From Prochlorococcus sp. AG-412-J13 (GTDB taxonomy: Bacteria > Cyanobacteriota > Cyanobacteriia > PCC-6307 > Cyanobiaceae), in contig QCLE01000002.1 of assembly GCA_003214815.1 (NCBI GenBank), positions 107,070-171,069 of the forward strand: a stretch of 64,000 nucleotides of DNA, in the 5' to 3' direction. Positions 9,790 through 20,339 of the stretch are shown piece after piece. The translations under genes and the position numbers were made by a program. The notes under the pieces were generated by a model. It saw only the letters and a list, made by a program, of their open reading frames with translations, ran no database searches and had not been told where the DNA came from. Every line of letters starts with the position of its first letter. The stretch's first letter is position 1.

Positions 9790-11151
9790 ATGATCTTTAA
9801 AAATATTTCTAAGTCAAAACTCACTTTAGCTTTTATTTCTATAGTCATAACTTTTTTTGTTTGGCAGCAAGGCTTAAGAGATAGTTTAAATAGACCATCT
9901 GTTTCATTTGATATAAGTCAAAAAGAGCAAGAAATTGCTGAATTATCAGTCCAATCAATACCTGTAAATCTTAAAAAATTTTTTATCATAAATGATCCTG
10001 TTGATCAAATAAATAAATCACTCTCTGAGGTTTCATTTGATGAACTAACAGAAAGAAATAAATTAATTCGAATAATTTCTTCAGAATCAAATGATCCTAT
10101 AATCTATAAAAATATATCCAAAGATTTTGAAAATAAAAACTTCAAAATACTGATTGATGAGATAGAAAAAAAATCCAATAATAATTCATACAAACCAAAT
10201 TCTGATAAATTTGATTTATTTAAAGGGGATAGATTTTTATATCACCTTTTAAGCCAGAAATTTGATTTTGACGATAGTTTATTAATAACAAAATCATTTT
10301 CAAGCAAAATGTTTTTAAAAATATTAGCAATCAGACTAATACCACTTTTAACAATACTTCTTGGCTCAATTCTGGCTTTAAAAATATTATGGACTACTAT
10401 ATCTTTGAAAAAGTTTGGTTGGCAAGAAATTAAATCCTTAGACTTAGAATTAATAGATATGGTTTTATTAATTGCAGGTGGATTTGTTGTTTTAGGAGAA
10501 GTGGTTTCACCTTTGTTTTCTATCAGTTTAGTTGAACTTTTTTCTAAAAATATCTCTAATGATTTGTCTCAATCTTTAAAAATATTCTTTGGATATCTTT
10601 TTATGGCTATTCCGCCATTAGGGATAGTTTATTATCAAATTAAATCTTTGAAGGGTGAATTTTCTTTTAAAAAGGATTATTTACAGTTCAATTTATTGCC
10701 AATAAAATATGCAATTATTCAGGGAATTAAAGGTTGGTTAACAATAGTTCCTTTTGTTTTATTGATTTCTCTAATTATGAATAGTATGATCGATAATCAG
10801 AATGGTAGTAACCCTTTGCTCGAAATTGTTCTTAATAATAATAATTACTTATCATTTTTTCTATTATTTGTAACAACAACTCTATTAGCCCCTCTATTTG
10901 AGGAGATTATATTTCGCGGCATTTTACTGCCAACGCTTTCAAGAGATTTTGGAGTAATTTCGGGCATCATAGTTTCAGCTTTTATCTTTGCATTAGCTCA
11001 TTTAAGTTTTGGAGAAATGCCGCCATTATTTGTTCTAGGGATTGGATTAGGAATTACAAGAATTGCTTCAGGGAGTTTGTTCTCTTCAGTGGTTATGCAT
11101 TCTTTATGGAATGGATTGACTTTCTTAAATTTGTTCTTATTGAGGACATAA
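9790..11151 (+). CDS. CPBP-family intramembrane metalloprotease (CAAX prenyl protease-like)
   Basis: The product (453 residues) has one N-terminal membrane segment, an extramembrane region of about 150 residues, then several membrane helices. The CPBP (Abi/CaaX) catalytic motifs are in the C-terminal part: FEEIIFRG (double Glu plus Arg, about residues 368-375), FALAHLSFG (first His) and MHSLWNG (second His). Proteins of this family are glutamate-type intramembrane proteases; the substrate is unknown. The gene is divergent from the histidine phosphatase gene over a 117-bp gap and precedes the division genes by 85 bp. The soluble N-terminal domain is not one I recognise. Confidence 0.85.
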   Translation: MIFKNISKSKLTLAFISIVITFFVWQQGLRDSLNRPSVSFDISQKEQEIAELSVQSIPVNLKKFFIINDPVDQINKSLSEVSFDELTERNKLIRIISSESNDPIIYKNISKDFENKNFKILIDEIEKKSNNNSYKPNSDKFDLFKGDRFLYHLLSQKFDFDDSLLITKSFSSKMFLKILAIRLIPLLTILLGSILALKILWTTISLKKFGWQEIKSLDLELIDMVLLIAGGFVVLGEVVSPLFSISLVELFSKNISNDLSQSLKIFFGYLFMAIPPLGIVYYQIKSLKGEFSFKKDYLQFNLLPIKYAIIQGIKGWLTIVPFVLLISLIMNSMIDNQNGSNPLLEIVLNNNNYLSFFLLFVTTTLLAPLFEEIIFRGILLPTLSRDFGVISGIIVSAFIFALAHLSFGEMPPLFVLGIGLGITRIASGSLFSSVVMHSLWNGLTFLNLFLLRT

Positions 11152-11236
11152 AGAATTTAATTTTTTACTTGCTAATCAAACAAATAGATGTTTATTTAAT
11201 TAATAACACTTATTTCATTTAAAAAATAAATCATAG

Positions 11237-11665
11237 ATGAAACCTTATGGGAATCAGCTTAATTTTAAAAAAAAAGTTTCATATGAAAGTAAAAAAAATT
11301 CTGAAAAAATATCCACACTTAATATCAAATTTATAAATCAAATTTTCGACACCATTAATATCTCTCTTCTGCTATTGATTTTCACCTTATTTTTCCTATC
11401 TTTTGATAGCCAACGGAAATGGTCAAATACATATAAAAACTTATCTGAAACAAGAGCTATCAATAATAATCTGATTGATTATATTTCTAAAATTGAGGAA
11501 TTTTATATTAGTGAACTTGAGTCTCTCAAAATTTATAGAAAAACTAAACCTGAAGATTTAATCTATCTAGATAAACCTGCAGAAAAAAAAGAAAGTTTAT
11601 TTCAGAAAAATTTAAGTAGTTTTATTGAAGGTTTTAGTGATAGCAAATATCAAAGGGGATATTAA
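11237..11665 (+). CDS. FtsL-like bitopic membrane protein upstream of ftsI
   Basis: This 142-residue protein has a basic cytoplasmic N-terminus of about 38 residues, a single membrane helix (about 41-58, ISLLLLIFTLFFLSF), then a charged helical stretch of about 50 residues that could form a coiled coil and a short tail. That is the topology and position of FtsL, the divisome protein encoded just before ftsI in many bacteria. Its stop overlaps the ftsI start by one base (TAATG). Sequence identity to known FtsL cannot be judged by eye because the family is hardly conserved; the name is an inference from topology and synteny. Confidence 0.7.
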   Translation: MKPYGNQLNFKKKVSYESKKNSEKISTLNIKFINQIFDTINISLLLLIFTLFFLSFDSQRKWSNTYKNLSETRAINNNLIDYISKIEEFYISELESLKIYRKTKPEDLIYLDKPAEKKESLFQKNLSSFIEGFSDSKYQRGY

Positions 11666-13416
11666 TGAAAAAATACAAAAAAATTGTTCGTCTAATTCCT
11701 CTTAATCAAAGAAGATTTAAATTTCTCCATATTTTTAGCTTATTATTAATATTTCTTTTATTTGGGAGGTTAGTCAAATTGCAAGTCTTTAACGCCTCTG
11801 ATTTGCAAAGGAAAGCTAGATTAATTCAGTCTTCTAAAACTAACTCCTTAAAAAAAAGGAGATCAATTGTTGATAGAAATAATAGACTAATTGCTTACGA
11901 TAAACCGCTCTACAAATTATGGGCCCATCCAAAATATTTTAATTTTCCTGGTGATTCAATTAAAAGAGTTCGTACTATTGAAGAAGTTATAAAAAAATTA
12001 TCACCTATCTTGGATATTAATGATGAAATACTCTTGGGTAAATTTAATAATAAAAAGAGTGGTATCAAGCTTTTGGATAAAATTTCTGAAGAAAAGGCAG
12101 CAAAGATTAAGAACCTTAAAATAAGTGGACTTGATTTGTTTAAATATTCGCAGAGATATTATCCACAAGGGGAGCTTTACTCTAATCTTGTCGGTTTTGT
12201 TAATGATGAGAATAAAGCTTCAGCGGGTTTAGAGCTTCATTTAGATAATCAAATTAAAGTTTTTACTAAAAGTAATTTAATAAAAAGAGGAGGAGATGGA
12301 ACACCTCTTCCGGATAATTCAGCCCCAGGTGATTTTATTTTTGATTACAAAAGTTTAGGCCTAACTATAGATTCCAAATTACAGAAAGCGTCATTCAATG
12401 CATTATCAAATCAAGTAAGCAAATGGAAAGCAAAGAAGGGATTTGCCATAGTTATGGATGTTAATAATGGTCGGATTCTCTCTTTGGTTACAGTCCCATC
12501 ATATGATCCAAATAAATTTTGGCAGTATGATTCTGAACTCTTTAGGGGTTGGTATTCTCAAGATTTATTTGAGCCTGGTTCAACATTTAAACCTATTAAT
12601 CTTGCCTTAGCCTTAGAAGAAAAAGTAATCCAGAAAGATGGATTAGTTGAGGATATTGGAAAGATTAATGTTGGAGGATGGACACTTTCTAATTGGGATA
12701 AAAAAGGTAATGGATACATTGACTATCCAAAAGTATTGCAGGTTTCAAGTAATGTTGGGATGGTAAAAATAATGCAAAATTTAGACCCCACAATTTATTG
12801 GGATTGGCTAAAAAATTTGGGTATAAATAAAAATTTAGAGACTGACTTATTTGAATCAACTGCTGGCCAACTAAAGAGAAAAGATTTATTTGTAAATCAA
12901 TCAATTGAGCCTGCCGTAACTTCTTTTGGTAAAGGGTTCTCAATCTCGCCACTTAAATTGGTTCAACTTCATGCGGCTCTAGCAAATGGGGGTTTTGAAG
13001 TGACTCCTCATGTAACCTCAACTTTCAAAGAAAGAGTTAATAAAAATCTAAAAAAACAATTTTTTTCACATGAGGTCTCTAAAACTGTTCTTGAATGGAT
13101 GGAGAGTGTAGTTGATAAAGGTAGTGGATCTGGAGTAAAAATCGAGGGCTATAGAATAGCTGGAAAAACGGGCACTTCTCAAAAAGCCTTAAATGGTTCT
13201 TATACAAGTAAAAAAGTTTGTAGTTTTGTCGCGACTTTACCAGTTAATGATCCGAAATATGCTGTCCTTGTAGTTGTTGATGAGCCATCTAAATCATATG
13301 CATATGGGTCAACTGTTGCAGTACCAGTTGCGAAAGAAATTATCGAGAGTTTGATAGTAATTGAAAAAATACCTCCTAAGATTAAAGATCACGGAATGAT
13401 TGTTAAAAAACCCTAA
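11665..13416 (+). CDS. ftsI: Septal peptidoglycan transpeptidase FtsI (class B PBP)
   Basis: FtsI (583 residues) cross-links septal peptidoglycan in the periplasm. A single N-terminal membrane anchor (about 20-40) precedes the PBP dimerisation domain. The transpeptidase motifs are all present: S306-TF-K309 (active serine), SSN at 361-363, and KTGT at 501-504. Length is typical of class B PBPs. It overlaps the upstream FtsL-like gene by one base, consistent with coupled synthesis of divisome partners. tal follows 91 bp downstream on the same strand. Confidence 0.96.
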   Translation: MKKYKKIVRLIPLNQRRFKFLHIFSLLLIFLLFGRLVKLQVFNASDLQRKARLIQSSKTNSLKKRRSIVDRNNRLIAYDKPLYKLWAHPKYFNFPGDSIKRVRTIEEVIKKLSPILDINDEILLGKFNNKKSGIKLLDKISEEKAAKIKNLKISGLDLFKYSQRYYPQGELYSNLVGFVNDENKASAGLELHLDNQIKVFTKSNLIKRGGDGTPLPDNSAPGDFIFDYKSLGLTIDSKLQKASFNALSNQVSKWKAKKGFAIVMDVNNGRILSLVTVPSYDPNKFWQYDSELFRGWYSQDLFEPGSTFKPINLALALEEKVIQKDGLVEDIGKINVGGWTLSNWDKKGNGYIDYPKVLQVSSNVGMVKIMQNLDPTIYWDWLKNLGINKNLETDLFESTAGQLKRKDLFVNQSIEPAVTSFGKGFSISPLKLVQLHAALANGGFEVTPHVTSTFKERVNKNLKKQFFSHEVSKTVLEWMESVVDKGSGSGVKIEGYRIAGKTGTSQKALNGSYTSKKVCSFVATLPVNDPKYAVLVVVDEPSKSYAYGSTVAVPVAKEIIESLIVIEKIPPKIKDHGMIVKKP

Positions 13417-13507
13417 AATTTTCCAATTTTATAAATATTTAGTTCATTATCTGATGATTTCATCAGTAATAACAGCTAGTTTATGTATATATATGATTTA
13501 TCTAGAT

Positions 13508-14509
13508 ATGAAATCAATTTTAGAACAATTGTCCTCAATGACCGTTGTTGTTGCTGATACTGGAGATTTAGATTCGATAAAAAAATTTCAACCAAGGGAC
13601 GCTACGACCAATCCATCGCTAATACTTGCTGCTGCGAAGAACCCTGATTATTTGAAATTAATTGATAAAGCTTTAGAAAGTTCAGAAAATGCATTGCCCC
13701 AAGGATTCTCTGAAATTGAATTAATTAAAGAAACTGTTGACCAAGTTTCAGTGTTTTTTGGGAAAGAAATATTGAAAATTATTTCAGGGCGTGTATCTAC
13801 AGAAGTTGATGCAAGACTGAGCTTTGATACTGAAGCCACGGTAGAAAAAGCGAAAAAAGTAATCAAACTATACAAAAATTTTGGAATTGAAAAGGAAAGA
13901 ATTTTGATTAAGATTGCCGCAACTTGGGAAGGAATTAAGGCAGCTGAAATTTTGGAAAAAGAGGGTATTAAGTGCAACTTAACTTTACTTTTTAACTTCT
14001 GCCAAGCGGTAACTTGTGCCAACGCAAAGATAACTCTAATTTCTCCGTTCGTTGGCCGTATATTGGATTGGCATAAAGCAAAAACTGGTAAAACTAGTTT
14101 TGTAGGTGCTGAAGACCCTGGTGTTATTTCGGTTACACAAATTTATAAATACTTTAAAGAAAAGGGATTCAAGACAGAAGTAATGGGAGCGAGTTTTAGA
14201 AATCTTGATGAAATAAAAGAATTGGCAGGTTGCGATCTTTTAACAATCGCACCAAAATTTCTTGAGGAATTGAAAAAAGAGAAAGGAGAGTTAATTAGAA
14301 AATTAGATGTAAGTGCCTCAATAAATAATTCTATTGACTACGAATTTGAAGAAAAAGATTTCAGATTAAGTATGTTAGAAGATCAAATGGCGAGTGAGAA
14401 GCTTAGTGAAGGTATTACTGGATTTAGTAAGGCTATAGAAGAATTGGAAGATCTGCTACTTGAGAGATATTCAGAAATTAAAAATCATAAATTAATTTCT
14501 GCAAGCTAA
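13508..14509 (+). CDS. tal: Transaldolase
   Basis: Transaldolase transfers a dihydroxyacetone unit between sugar phosphates in the pentose phosphate pathway. The reading frame is open from 13400, but the extra 36 residues form a hydrophobic, poorly coding stretch that overlaps ftsI. The ATG at 13508 gives [20 protein letters not shown], the normal family start, and a 333-residue product of the usual length. The signatures [11 protein letters not shown] and the Schiff-base lysine segment [10 protein letters not shown] are present, followed by CNLTLLFN and [10 protein letters not shown]. The protein is the classical TalB type, distinct from the short talC carried by cyanophages. Confidence 0.95.
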   Translation: MKSILEQLSSMTVVVADTGDLDSIKKFQPRDATTNPSLILAAAKNPDYLKLIDKALESSENALPQGFSEIELIKETVDQVSVFFGKEILKIISGRVSTEVDARLSFDTEATVEKAKKVIKLYKNFGIEKERILIKIAATWEGIKAAEILEKEGIKCNLTLLFNFCQAVTCANAKITLISPFVGRILDWHKAKTGKTSFVGAEDPGVISVTQIYKYFKEKGFKTEVMGASFRNLDEIKELAGCDLLTIAPKFLEELKKEKGELIRKLDVSASINNSIDYEFEEKDFRLSMLEDQMASEKLSEGITGFSKAIEELEDLLLERYSEIKNHKLISAS

Positions 14510-14533
14510 ATTCAAATTTTAATTTAAAAAGAA

Positions 14534-15667
14534 TTAAATCTCACTTTTTGTTAAAAGTCTTTTGATAACTCTTTTTGCAATATCTTCATAACTCATTTCT
14601 CCTGATAATATTTGAGCAATACGTTTAGGTGCTGTTTTTCTTTTGACACCTAATTGGTATCCGGTTCTGGGAAATCTATAAAATACCTGTGCTATTCTCT
14701 TTCCCCAAGCCATTGATTTCCCCCAAATGTTGTTGATTTTTTTCGTATAAAGATTTAAATCATCTACTTTTCCTAATAGGTAATGATCTATATATTCTGC
14801 AGCATAAAAACTGCTAATTAAAGAGGGTCTAATTCCTTCAGCTAAAAATGGATCACATAGAGATGCTGCATCTCCAACCGCTAAAACTTTGTCACCATTA
14901 ATTGAGTGGAATCCATTCCATATTCTCAGTTTCTTACTAATTGTTTTATGAGGAAAATCATCAAAACCGAAGCTCCTGATCACTTGTTTATTTATAGCCT
15001 GATTTTCTAAAAGACCATTATTTATAAAAGTACCTAAACCAATATTTAAGCTTTCTCTTAGTGGGAATGCCCATGCAAACCCATATTTTATAAATCCAAA
15101 CTCAAATCTCACTGAATCTCTAGGTATTTCACCTAAACCTTTCAATCTTAATGAAATTGTGTTAGCAAATTTCGGTTTTCTTGGCCCTAAATTGAAATAT
15201 CCTGCCCATTTGGATTGGGATCCATCTGCAATAACAAGAAACTCTGAAGTATATTTTATTTTGTTGTTGCAAGTAATTTCCCATTTATCATTTTTTTTTA
15301 TGATTTTTTCTATCAATAATGGCCTCATTATCTGAACTCCATTACTCAAGGACTTATTAAGTAATAATTGATCAAGTTTCTCTCTTTTAATAATCCAAAA
15401 TGGGGCTTCACCAGTCAGATCAGCAGTCACATTATCTTCAGCCTTCCATCTGAATTCAACATTCTTAATTTTTGATTCAATTGAGTCTTCTATATCTAAA
15501 GGAAGAAATCTTTTCATTGAAGATGCCATTCCACCTGCACAGGGTTTGTAATCTTGGAATTTCTCTTTTTCAATAATTAAAACAGAATATCCTTTCTTTG
15601 ATAGGTTAAGAGCGGTGGAAGATCCTGATAAACCCCCACCAATTATTACAACGTCAAATCCTATCAA
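14534..15667 (-). CDS. Geranylgeranyl reductase-family FAD-dependent oxidoreductase
   Basis: The 377-residue protein begins with a Rossmann FAD-binding motif [21 protein letters not shown] (about residues 6-26) and has the second flavin motif [19 protein letters not shown] (about 265-283), characteristic of the geranylgeranyl reductase family. It is shorter than chlP, so it is more likely a paralogue acting on another isoprenoid or lipid. A PCAGG motif at about 42-46 is typical of this family. Its start overlaps the frr stop by 4 bp, placing it third in a pyrH-frr-reductase unit. The substrate is unknown. Confidence 0.83.
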   Translation of the reverse strand: MIGFDVVIIGGGLSGSSTALNLSKKGYSVLIIEKEKFQDYKPCAGGMASSMKRFLPLDIEDSIESKIKNVEFRWKAEDNVTADLTGEAPFWIIKREKLDQLLLNKSLSNGVQIMRPLLIEKIIKKNDKWEITCNNKIKYTSEFLVIADGSQSKWAGYFNLGPRKPKFANTISLRLKGLGEIPRDSVRFEFGFIKYGFAWAFPLRESLNIGLGTFINNGLLENQAINKQVIRSFGFDDFPHKTISKKLRIWNGFHSINGDKVLAVGDAASLCDPFLAEGIRPSLISSFYAAEYIDHYLLGKVDDLNLYTKKINNIWGKSMAWGKRIAQVFYRFPRTGYQLGVKRKTAPKRIAQILSGEMSYEDIAKRVIKRLLTKSEI

Positions 15668-16212
15668 ACTTTTAGAATTTCCTTCTCTTTTTCAGACAAT
15701 TTAGTTTCTATTAAAGCTATATATTTATCAGTAATTTTCTGAATTTCAGATTGATTATCTCTCGATTCGTCAATAGAAATAAGACTATCTTTTTCGTCTT
15801 TTTTTTCTTTATCAACAGCATCTCTTCTAATATTTCTCAAAGCTACTTTTCCTTCCTCCGCATATTTAGAGGCTAATTTACAAAATTCTTTTCTTCTTTC
15901 TTCTGTTAAAGGAGGAACATTTATTCTTATTACTTTCCCATCATTATTTGGAGTAATACCTAAATCACTCATAGAGATAGATTTCTCTATCGCTTGTAAA
16001 CATGAAATATCAAACGGTTGTATTGAAATTGTTTGTGAATCAACAGTGCTAATTGTGGCGAGTGATTTGATTGGAGTTTCTGCTCCATAGTACTCAACAC
16101 TTACTCTGTCTAACAATGAAGCATTAGCTCTGCCTGTCCTAATTGTATTAAAGTTTCTTTGTGTGGCTTCAACACTTTTATTCATATTTTCTTGAATTTC
16201 TTTTTCTTTCAT
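15664..16212 (-). CDS. frr: Ribosome recycling factor
   Basis: RRF releases ribosomes from mRNA after termination, together with EF-G. The open frame reaches 16242, but [15 protein letters not shown] starting at 16212 matches the usual N-terminus and gives 182 residues, the normal family length. Conserved segments are [26 protein letters not shown] and the [25 protein letters not shown] helix region. It lies 22 bp downstream of pyrH, the common bacterial pairing, and overlaps the next reductase gene by 4 bp. Confidence 0.96.
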   Translation of the reverse strand: MKEKEIQENMNKSVEATQRNFNTIRTGRANASLLDRVSVEYYGAETPIKSLATISTVDSQTISIQPFDISCLQAIEKSISMSDLGITPNNDGKVIRINVPPLTEERRKEFCKLASKYAEEGKVALRNIRRDAVDKEKKDEKDSLISIDESRDNQSEIQKITDKYIALIETKLSEKEKEILKV

Positions 16213-16234
16213 AATTAAAAAAATTAAATGATCT

Positions 16235-16939
16235 TTAACCAATTAAGGAGCCTATTGGCTCACCAGCAACAGCTTTAGAAATGTTCCCTTTTTTGAATAT
16301 ATCAAAAACCATAATTGGGATATTATTATCTTTGCAAAGTGCAATCGCAGTACTGTCCATTACTGCAATTTCATCACTAAGAACTTGTTGATAACTGAGA
16401 GAGGAATATTTTTTTGCATCTTTAAATTGATTTGGATCACGATCGTATACTCCATCAACTTTAGTAGCCTTCATAACAACTTCAGCGTTTATCTCTGCTG
16501 CCCTCAAAGCTGCTGTAGTATCAGTTGTAAAAAATGGATTTCCGCATCCACCTCCAAACACTACAACTCTACCTTTTTCTAGGTGCCTCATGGCTCTTCT
16601 TCTAATATAGGGTTCTGCAATTTCCTGCATTTCAATCGCTGTTTGCACTCTGGTTGCAACTCCTACTCTCTCGAGACCATCTTGAAGTGAAATCGCGTTC
16701 ATTACTGTTGCTAGCATCCCTACATAATCAGCAGTCGCGCGATCCATTCCGTCTGCAGACCCTTTCAGCCCCCTGAAAATGTTTCCACCTCCAACAACTA
16801 TTGCAAGTTGTATATTATTTTCGACTACTTTTGAAACGTCTTCTGCAATTGACTGAACTATAGCAGGATCAATACCATAAGGTTTTTCACCCATAAGTGC
16901 TTCACCACTAAGTTTTAAAAGAACTCTTTTGTAAGTCAT
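16235..16939 (-). CDS. pyrH: UMP kinase
   Basis: PyrH (234 residues) phosphorylates UMP to UDP and is the bacterial amino-acid-kinase-fold enzyme. Visible motifs: KLSGEALMG at the N-terminus, [10 protein letters not shown] (about 48-57), [12 protein letters not shown], and the C-terminal [11 protein letters not shown] and [11 protein letters not shown] segments. It heads the pyrH-frr unit on the minus strand. A 9-bp perfect inverted repeat lies just upstream of the start codon (16949-16979) and may influence expression. Confidence 0.97.
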   Translation of the reverse strand: MTYKRVLLKLSGEALMGEKPYGIDPAIVQSIAEDVSKVVENNIQLAIVVGGGNIFRGLKGSADGMDRATADYVGMLATVMNAISLQDGLERVGVATRVQTAIEMQEIAEPYIRRRAMRHLEKGRVVVFGGGCGNPFFTTDTTAALRAAEINAEVVMKATKVDGVYDRDPNQFKDAKKYSSLSYQQVLSDEIAVMDSTAIALCKDNNIPIMVFDIFKKGNISKAVAGEPIGSLIG

Positions 16940-16948
16940 TCAATAATC

Positions 16949-16979
16949 GTACTTTTAAGACATTAGCAAGTAAAAGTAC
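16949..16979 (-). promoter_or_regulatory. Inverted repeat in the pyrH leader
   Basis: GTACTTTTA (16949-16957) and its exact complement TAAAAGTAC (16971-16979) are separated by 13 bases. The repeat sits 9 bp upstream of the pyrH start codon on the minus strand. It could be an operator for a dimeric regulator or an mRNA hairpin that occludes the ribosome-binding site. No poly-T run follows on the minus strand, so it is not a good intrinsic terminator. Function is inference. Confidence 0.4.
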
Positions 16980-17064
16980 AGAATTTATTGTTTGTTCAGA
17001 TATTGCTTGCGTCTTTAAACATTTCTATACCTGCCTGGAGAAACCAAATAAACATTTGTTTATG

Positions 17065-17757
17065 TTAGTACTCAATGCAATTTTGTGCTTTTATTCCTTG
17101 TTCTTTAAAAGGATGTTTTATTAGTTTCATTTCTGTAACTAGATCAGCGTAATTGATTATTGAATCAGATGCTCCCCTTCCAGTTAATACAATATGATTT
17201 TTTCTATTATTTAAGCTTTTTAAAAAAGTGATTATTTCTTCTGAAGCAAGATAACCAAGTTTTGTAGCAATATTAATTTCGTCAAGAATGATAAGTTTAT
17301 AGGATTCGTTCTTTATGTATTTTTTGGCTAGCTGCCATGCTTCTTGAACTAATTTTTCATCTCTTATTCTGTCTTGTGTTTCCCAAGTAAATCCTTCTCC
17401 TAATGAATGCCAAGATATGTTTGAAGACAAATTTTTAAGTGCTTTTTCTTCTCCAGTGGTCCAGCCTCCTTTGATAAATTGAATTATTGCTACTTTATAG
17501 CCATGCCCTATCGTCCTCAAAGCCATACCTAAAGATGCAGTTGTCTTGCCCTTGCCATTCCCTGTAAAAACAATCAATAATCCTTTTTTTGTTTTTCTAA
17601 TTTTTAGTCTTTCGGCTTGAATATCTTTTCTTTGCTGCATTCTTTTTTTATATGAGCTCTCATCGCTATCTGGGGATAATTTTCCTCCTATTCCAAGTTT
17701 ATTGGCTTGATTATCGAGGTTAAATATTTTCTCGGAAGAAGAAGGTTTTTCTCGCAT
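17065..17757 (-). CDS. cobO: Cob(I)alamin adenosyltransferase (CobO/BtuR type)
   Basis: The 230-residue protein adenosylates corrinoids using ATP, the late step that makes adenosylcobalamin. The P-loop FTGNGKGKTTASLGMALR (about residues 64-81) and VAIIQFIKGGW followed by an LIILDEIN box (about 155-162) and VLTGRGAS are the CobO signatures. The first 55 residues are a charged extension with no recognised domain. It is 34 bp downstream of the integrase-like gene and 125 bp upstream of pyrH, both on the minus strand. With cobK at the window start it supports an intact B12 pathway. Confidence 0.94.
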   Translation of the reverse strand: MREKPSSSEKIFNLDNQANKLGIGGKLSPDSDESSYKKRMQQRKDIQAERLKIRKTKKGLLIVFTGNGKGKTTASLGMALRTIGHGYKVAIIQFIKGGWTTGEEKALKNLSSNISWHSLGEGFTWETQDRIRDEKLVQEAWQLAKKYIKNESYKLIILDEINIATKLGYLASEEIITFLKSLNNRKNHIVLTGRGASDSIINYADLVTEMKLIKHPFKEQGIKAQNCIEY

Positions 17758-17791
17758 ATGACCCTAATTTCTATTTAATGATTATAAATCT

Positions 17792-18961
17792 TTAAATATT
17801 TTTAGCTCTTTTAACTTTTAAAAGTGCATTATTTACTGCCTTTTGTTGATCTCTTTTAGTAATCCAGTGGTGATAAGTTTGAGTATGTAAACTAACAGAA
17901 TGCCCCATCATTCTGGCCGCCACTGTATCAGGTAAATCATAAAAAATTGTTCTTACTGCCCAAGCATGTCTCAGATCATAAGGTTTTATTTGTAAAGAGT
18001 AACGCTTAAACTGATCTGTAATTTTTTTTCCAATATTTTGTAAGGTTGTGATTTTAAGGTCTCTATTAATATTTGGTAGTAGTTCTGGATTTTCACCAAG
18101 TTTTGATAATTCGAACTTTTCTACCCATTCAGGATGGAATGGCCAAACTTGATGTTCCCCTGTTTTTGTCGTAGGTAATACTCTAATAATTTTGTCTCCC
18201 AAATTAGTTAGAGAACTTAAATCACAAAAAAATACTTCATGATTCCTTAATCCATATGTCGCCATCAAACCAAAAACAAATTTCCAAGATTTGTTTGGGA
18301 TTGTCTCCCAGATTCTCTCTACTAACTCATCTGTGGGGAGATCCCTAAATCCAGCTTTGTTCAGTCCATATCCTCTAGAATTTAATTTCCAATCTTCTGG
18401 TAGTTTAATGTCCAAAAACTTAGCCAAAACACTTAGAGATGTAGCGCATTGTTTCCTACTTCTGCTACCTTCCTTGTAACTCTCCAGTGTTTTTTGAAAT
18501 ATTTTTTCTAAAGTTTCATTCTCAAAATCATAGTAAATATTTAGGATTCGTTTAATATATGGTTTGTAAGAACTTCTCCAAGTGGTTTTTCTAGTGCTGC
18601 TTCGAAAATCACTTTTGTTTTCTTTAAAAAAAAATTCCTCAAATTGATTTAATCTATTTGGGAATTCAAAACCATCTTTTATTTGCTTTTTATAAGGGTT
18701 GCCTATCCAATTAATCCATTCAAATTGATTCAATTCCAATTGCAAATTGATTAATTGTAATTTTTTTTTGGCCTCCTCTAATCCAGAAATATCAGCCTTT
18801 ATACCGAGAGATATTCTTTGAATTTGAAATTTATTTTTATCTTCTTTGGAGGGTAGTGAACCACGAATGTTTAATTTCTCTCCTCTTTTCTCAATTTTAA
18901 GTTTGCTGCCTTGAGTCGCAAATTTATTATTGACATTATTAATTTCCTGAATTACGTTCAT
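17792..18961 (-). CDS. Tyrosine recombinase/phage-integrase family protein
   Basis: The product (389 residues) has an N-terminal arm and core-binding region rich in Lys and aromatic residues, and a C-terminal tyrosine-recombinase catalytic domain. The first catalytic Arg is in ATYGLRNHEVF, the second box reads PYDLRHAWAVR, and the last reads MMGHSVSLHTQTYHHW with the His and nucleophilic Tyr. In box II the usual His of H-x-x-R is replaced by Tyr. There is no tRNA, excisionase, phage gene or obvious att site beside it, and similar solitary copies are conserved in Prochlorococcus, so it may be a resident recombinase rather than a mobile element. Confidence 0.85.
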   Translation of the reverse strand: MNVIQEINNVNNKFATQGSKLKIEKRGEKLNIRGSLPSKEDKNKFQIQRISLGIKADISGLEEAKKKLQLINLQLELNQFEWINWIGNPYKKQIKDGFEFPNRLNQFEEFFFKENKSDFRSSTRKTTWRSSYKPYIKRILNIYYDFENETLEKIFQKTLESYKEGSRSRKQCATSLSVLAKFLDIKLPEDWKLNSRGYGLNKAGFRDLPTDELVERIWETIPNKSWKFVFGLMATYGLRNHEVFFCDLSSLTNLGDKIIRVLPTTKTGEHQVWPFHPEWVEKFELSKLGENPELLPNINRDLKITTLQNIGKKITDQFKRYSLQIKPYDLRHAWAVRTIFYDLPDTVAARMMGHSVSLHTQTYHHWITKRDQQKAVNNALLKVKRAKNI

Positions 18962-19026
18962 TTACTTATATAATTGACCATATGATGACGTTTTTAAAGT
19001 TGATTTTCAATCTCCATAAATTTTAA

Positions 19027-20202
19027 ATGCATAAAATAGGCGTCTTACTAATGAATTTAGGAGGGCCTGAACGCATTACTGATGTAGGCCCATTCTTATA
19101 CAATCTTTTTTCTGATCCAGAAATAATCAGAACTCCTTTCCCTATTTTTCAAAAGCCACTTGCTTGGTTAATTAGTACGCTTAGGAGTACTACTTCACAA
19201 CAGGCCTATCTTTCTATAGGTGGGGGTTCACCTATCAGAAGGATAACTGAACAACAAGCAAGAGAATTGCAATCAAAATTAAGGGACAAGGGTTTTAATG
19301 CTACTACCTATATCGCCATGAGGTATTGGCATCCTTTTACTGAATCAGCTATTTCTGACATGAAAGCAGATGGTGTAGATCAAGTTGTTGTAATACCTTT
19401 GTATCCACATTTTTCCATAAGTACTAGTGGCTCGAGCTTTAGGGAATTAAAAAAATTGCGAGATTCTGATGAAGAATTTAAGAAAGTTCCAATGAGATGT
19501 GTACGGAGTTGGTTCAGTCAATCAGGTTATTTAAAGTCAATGGTCGAATTAATTTCTGAACAAATTTCACTTTGTGAATCACCTTCAAAAGCCCATATAT
19601 TTTTTACTGCTCATGGAGTTCCTAAGAGTTACGTAGAGGAAGCTGGAGATCCTTACAAACAACAAATTGAAGATTGTTCTTTATTAATAATAAATGAGCT
19701 GGAAAAATGTTTAGGGCATAGTAACCCTCATACACTTTCTTATCAAAGTAGAGTTGGTCCTGTTGAATGGTTGAAGCCTTATACTGAAGAAGTTTTAGCT
19801 GATCTTGGAAGGTCAAATCTTAATGATCTGATTGTGGTTCCTATAAGTTTCGTTGGAGAGCATATCGAAACATTGCAAGAAATTGATATTGAATACAAAG
19901 AAATTGCTGAAAAGGCTGGTATTAAAAACTTTCGTAGAGTTAAGGCTCTAAATACTCATCCTACTTTTATTGAAGGACTTAGTGATCTAGTAATTTCCTG
20001 TTTGGAAGGGCCAATAGTTAATATAGAAGAGGCTTCTCAGTTGCCTGAAAAAGTTAAACTTTATCCCCAAGAGAAATGGCAATGGGGTTGGAATAATAGT
20101 TCAGAAGTTTGGAACGGAAGGGTTGCAATGATTATTTTTCTTGTGCTTTTTTTTGAACTTATTTCAGGCTCTGGACCTTTACATAAACTAGGCATTTTAT
20201 AA
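19027..20202 (+). CDS. hemH: Ferrochelatase with C-terminal chlorophyll-binding (CAB/HLIP-like) tail
   Basis: HemH (391 residues) inserts Fe2+ into protoporphyrin IX to make protoheme. The core has LMNLGGPE near the N-terminus, the [12 protein letters not shown] loop, the catalytic-His segment IFFTAHGVP (about 193-201) and the [16 protein letters not shown] box (about 273-288). As in other cyanobacteria, a C-terminal extension ends in a membrane helix with the Chl-binding motif EVWNGRVAM (360-368), like high-light-inducible proteins. This tail can couple heme synthesis to chlorophyll or carotenoid status. The gene is divergent from the integrase-like gene (65-bp gap). Confidence 0.96.
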   Translation: MHKIGVLLMNLGGPERITDVGPFLYNLFSDPEIIRTPFPIFQKPLAWLISTLRSTTSQQAYLSIGGGSPIRRITEQQARELQSKLRDKGFNATTYIAMRYWHPFTESAISDMKADGVDQVVVIPLYPHFSISTSGSSFRELKKLRDSDEEFKKVPMRCVRSWFSQSGYLKSMVELISEQISLCESPSKAHIFFTAHGVPKSYVEEAGDPYKQQIEDCSLLIINELEKCLGHSNPHTLSYQSRVGPVEWLKPYTEEVLADLGRSNLNDLIVVPISFVGEHIETLQEIDIEYKEIAEKAGIKNFRRVKALNTHPTFIEGLSDLVISCLEGPIVNIEEASQLPEKVKLYPQEKWQWGWNNSSEVWNGRVAMIIFLVLFFELISGSGPLHKLGIL

Positions 20203-20339
20203 AGAACAATTGATATTTATTTGAAAAATTATAAATTTATTGAAAGATTTTTTTGAATACATTTCTGACATTACATTTCTAAATGAGGCAAAAGTTTTTA
20301 ATTAAGTTTAATATTTATATTAAATATTGAATTTCTTTA

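Noticed and set aside
12689..12952. Open frame on the minus strand within ftsI
   Set aside because: It is antisense to the FtsI catalytic domain, has no recognisable motif and no sensible start context.
13400..13507. N-terminal 36-residue extension of transaldolase
   Set aside because: The extension overlaps ftsI, is not typical of the family, and the internal ATG at 13508 gives the normal N-terminus and length.
17792..18961. Integrase as evidence for a prophage or genomic island
   Set aside because: There are no phage structural genes, tRNA-adjacent att sites, or change in gene content around it; neighbours are core genes.
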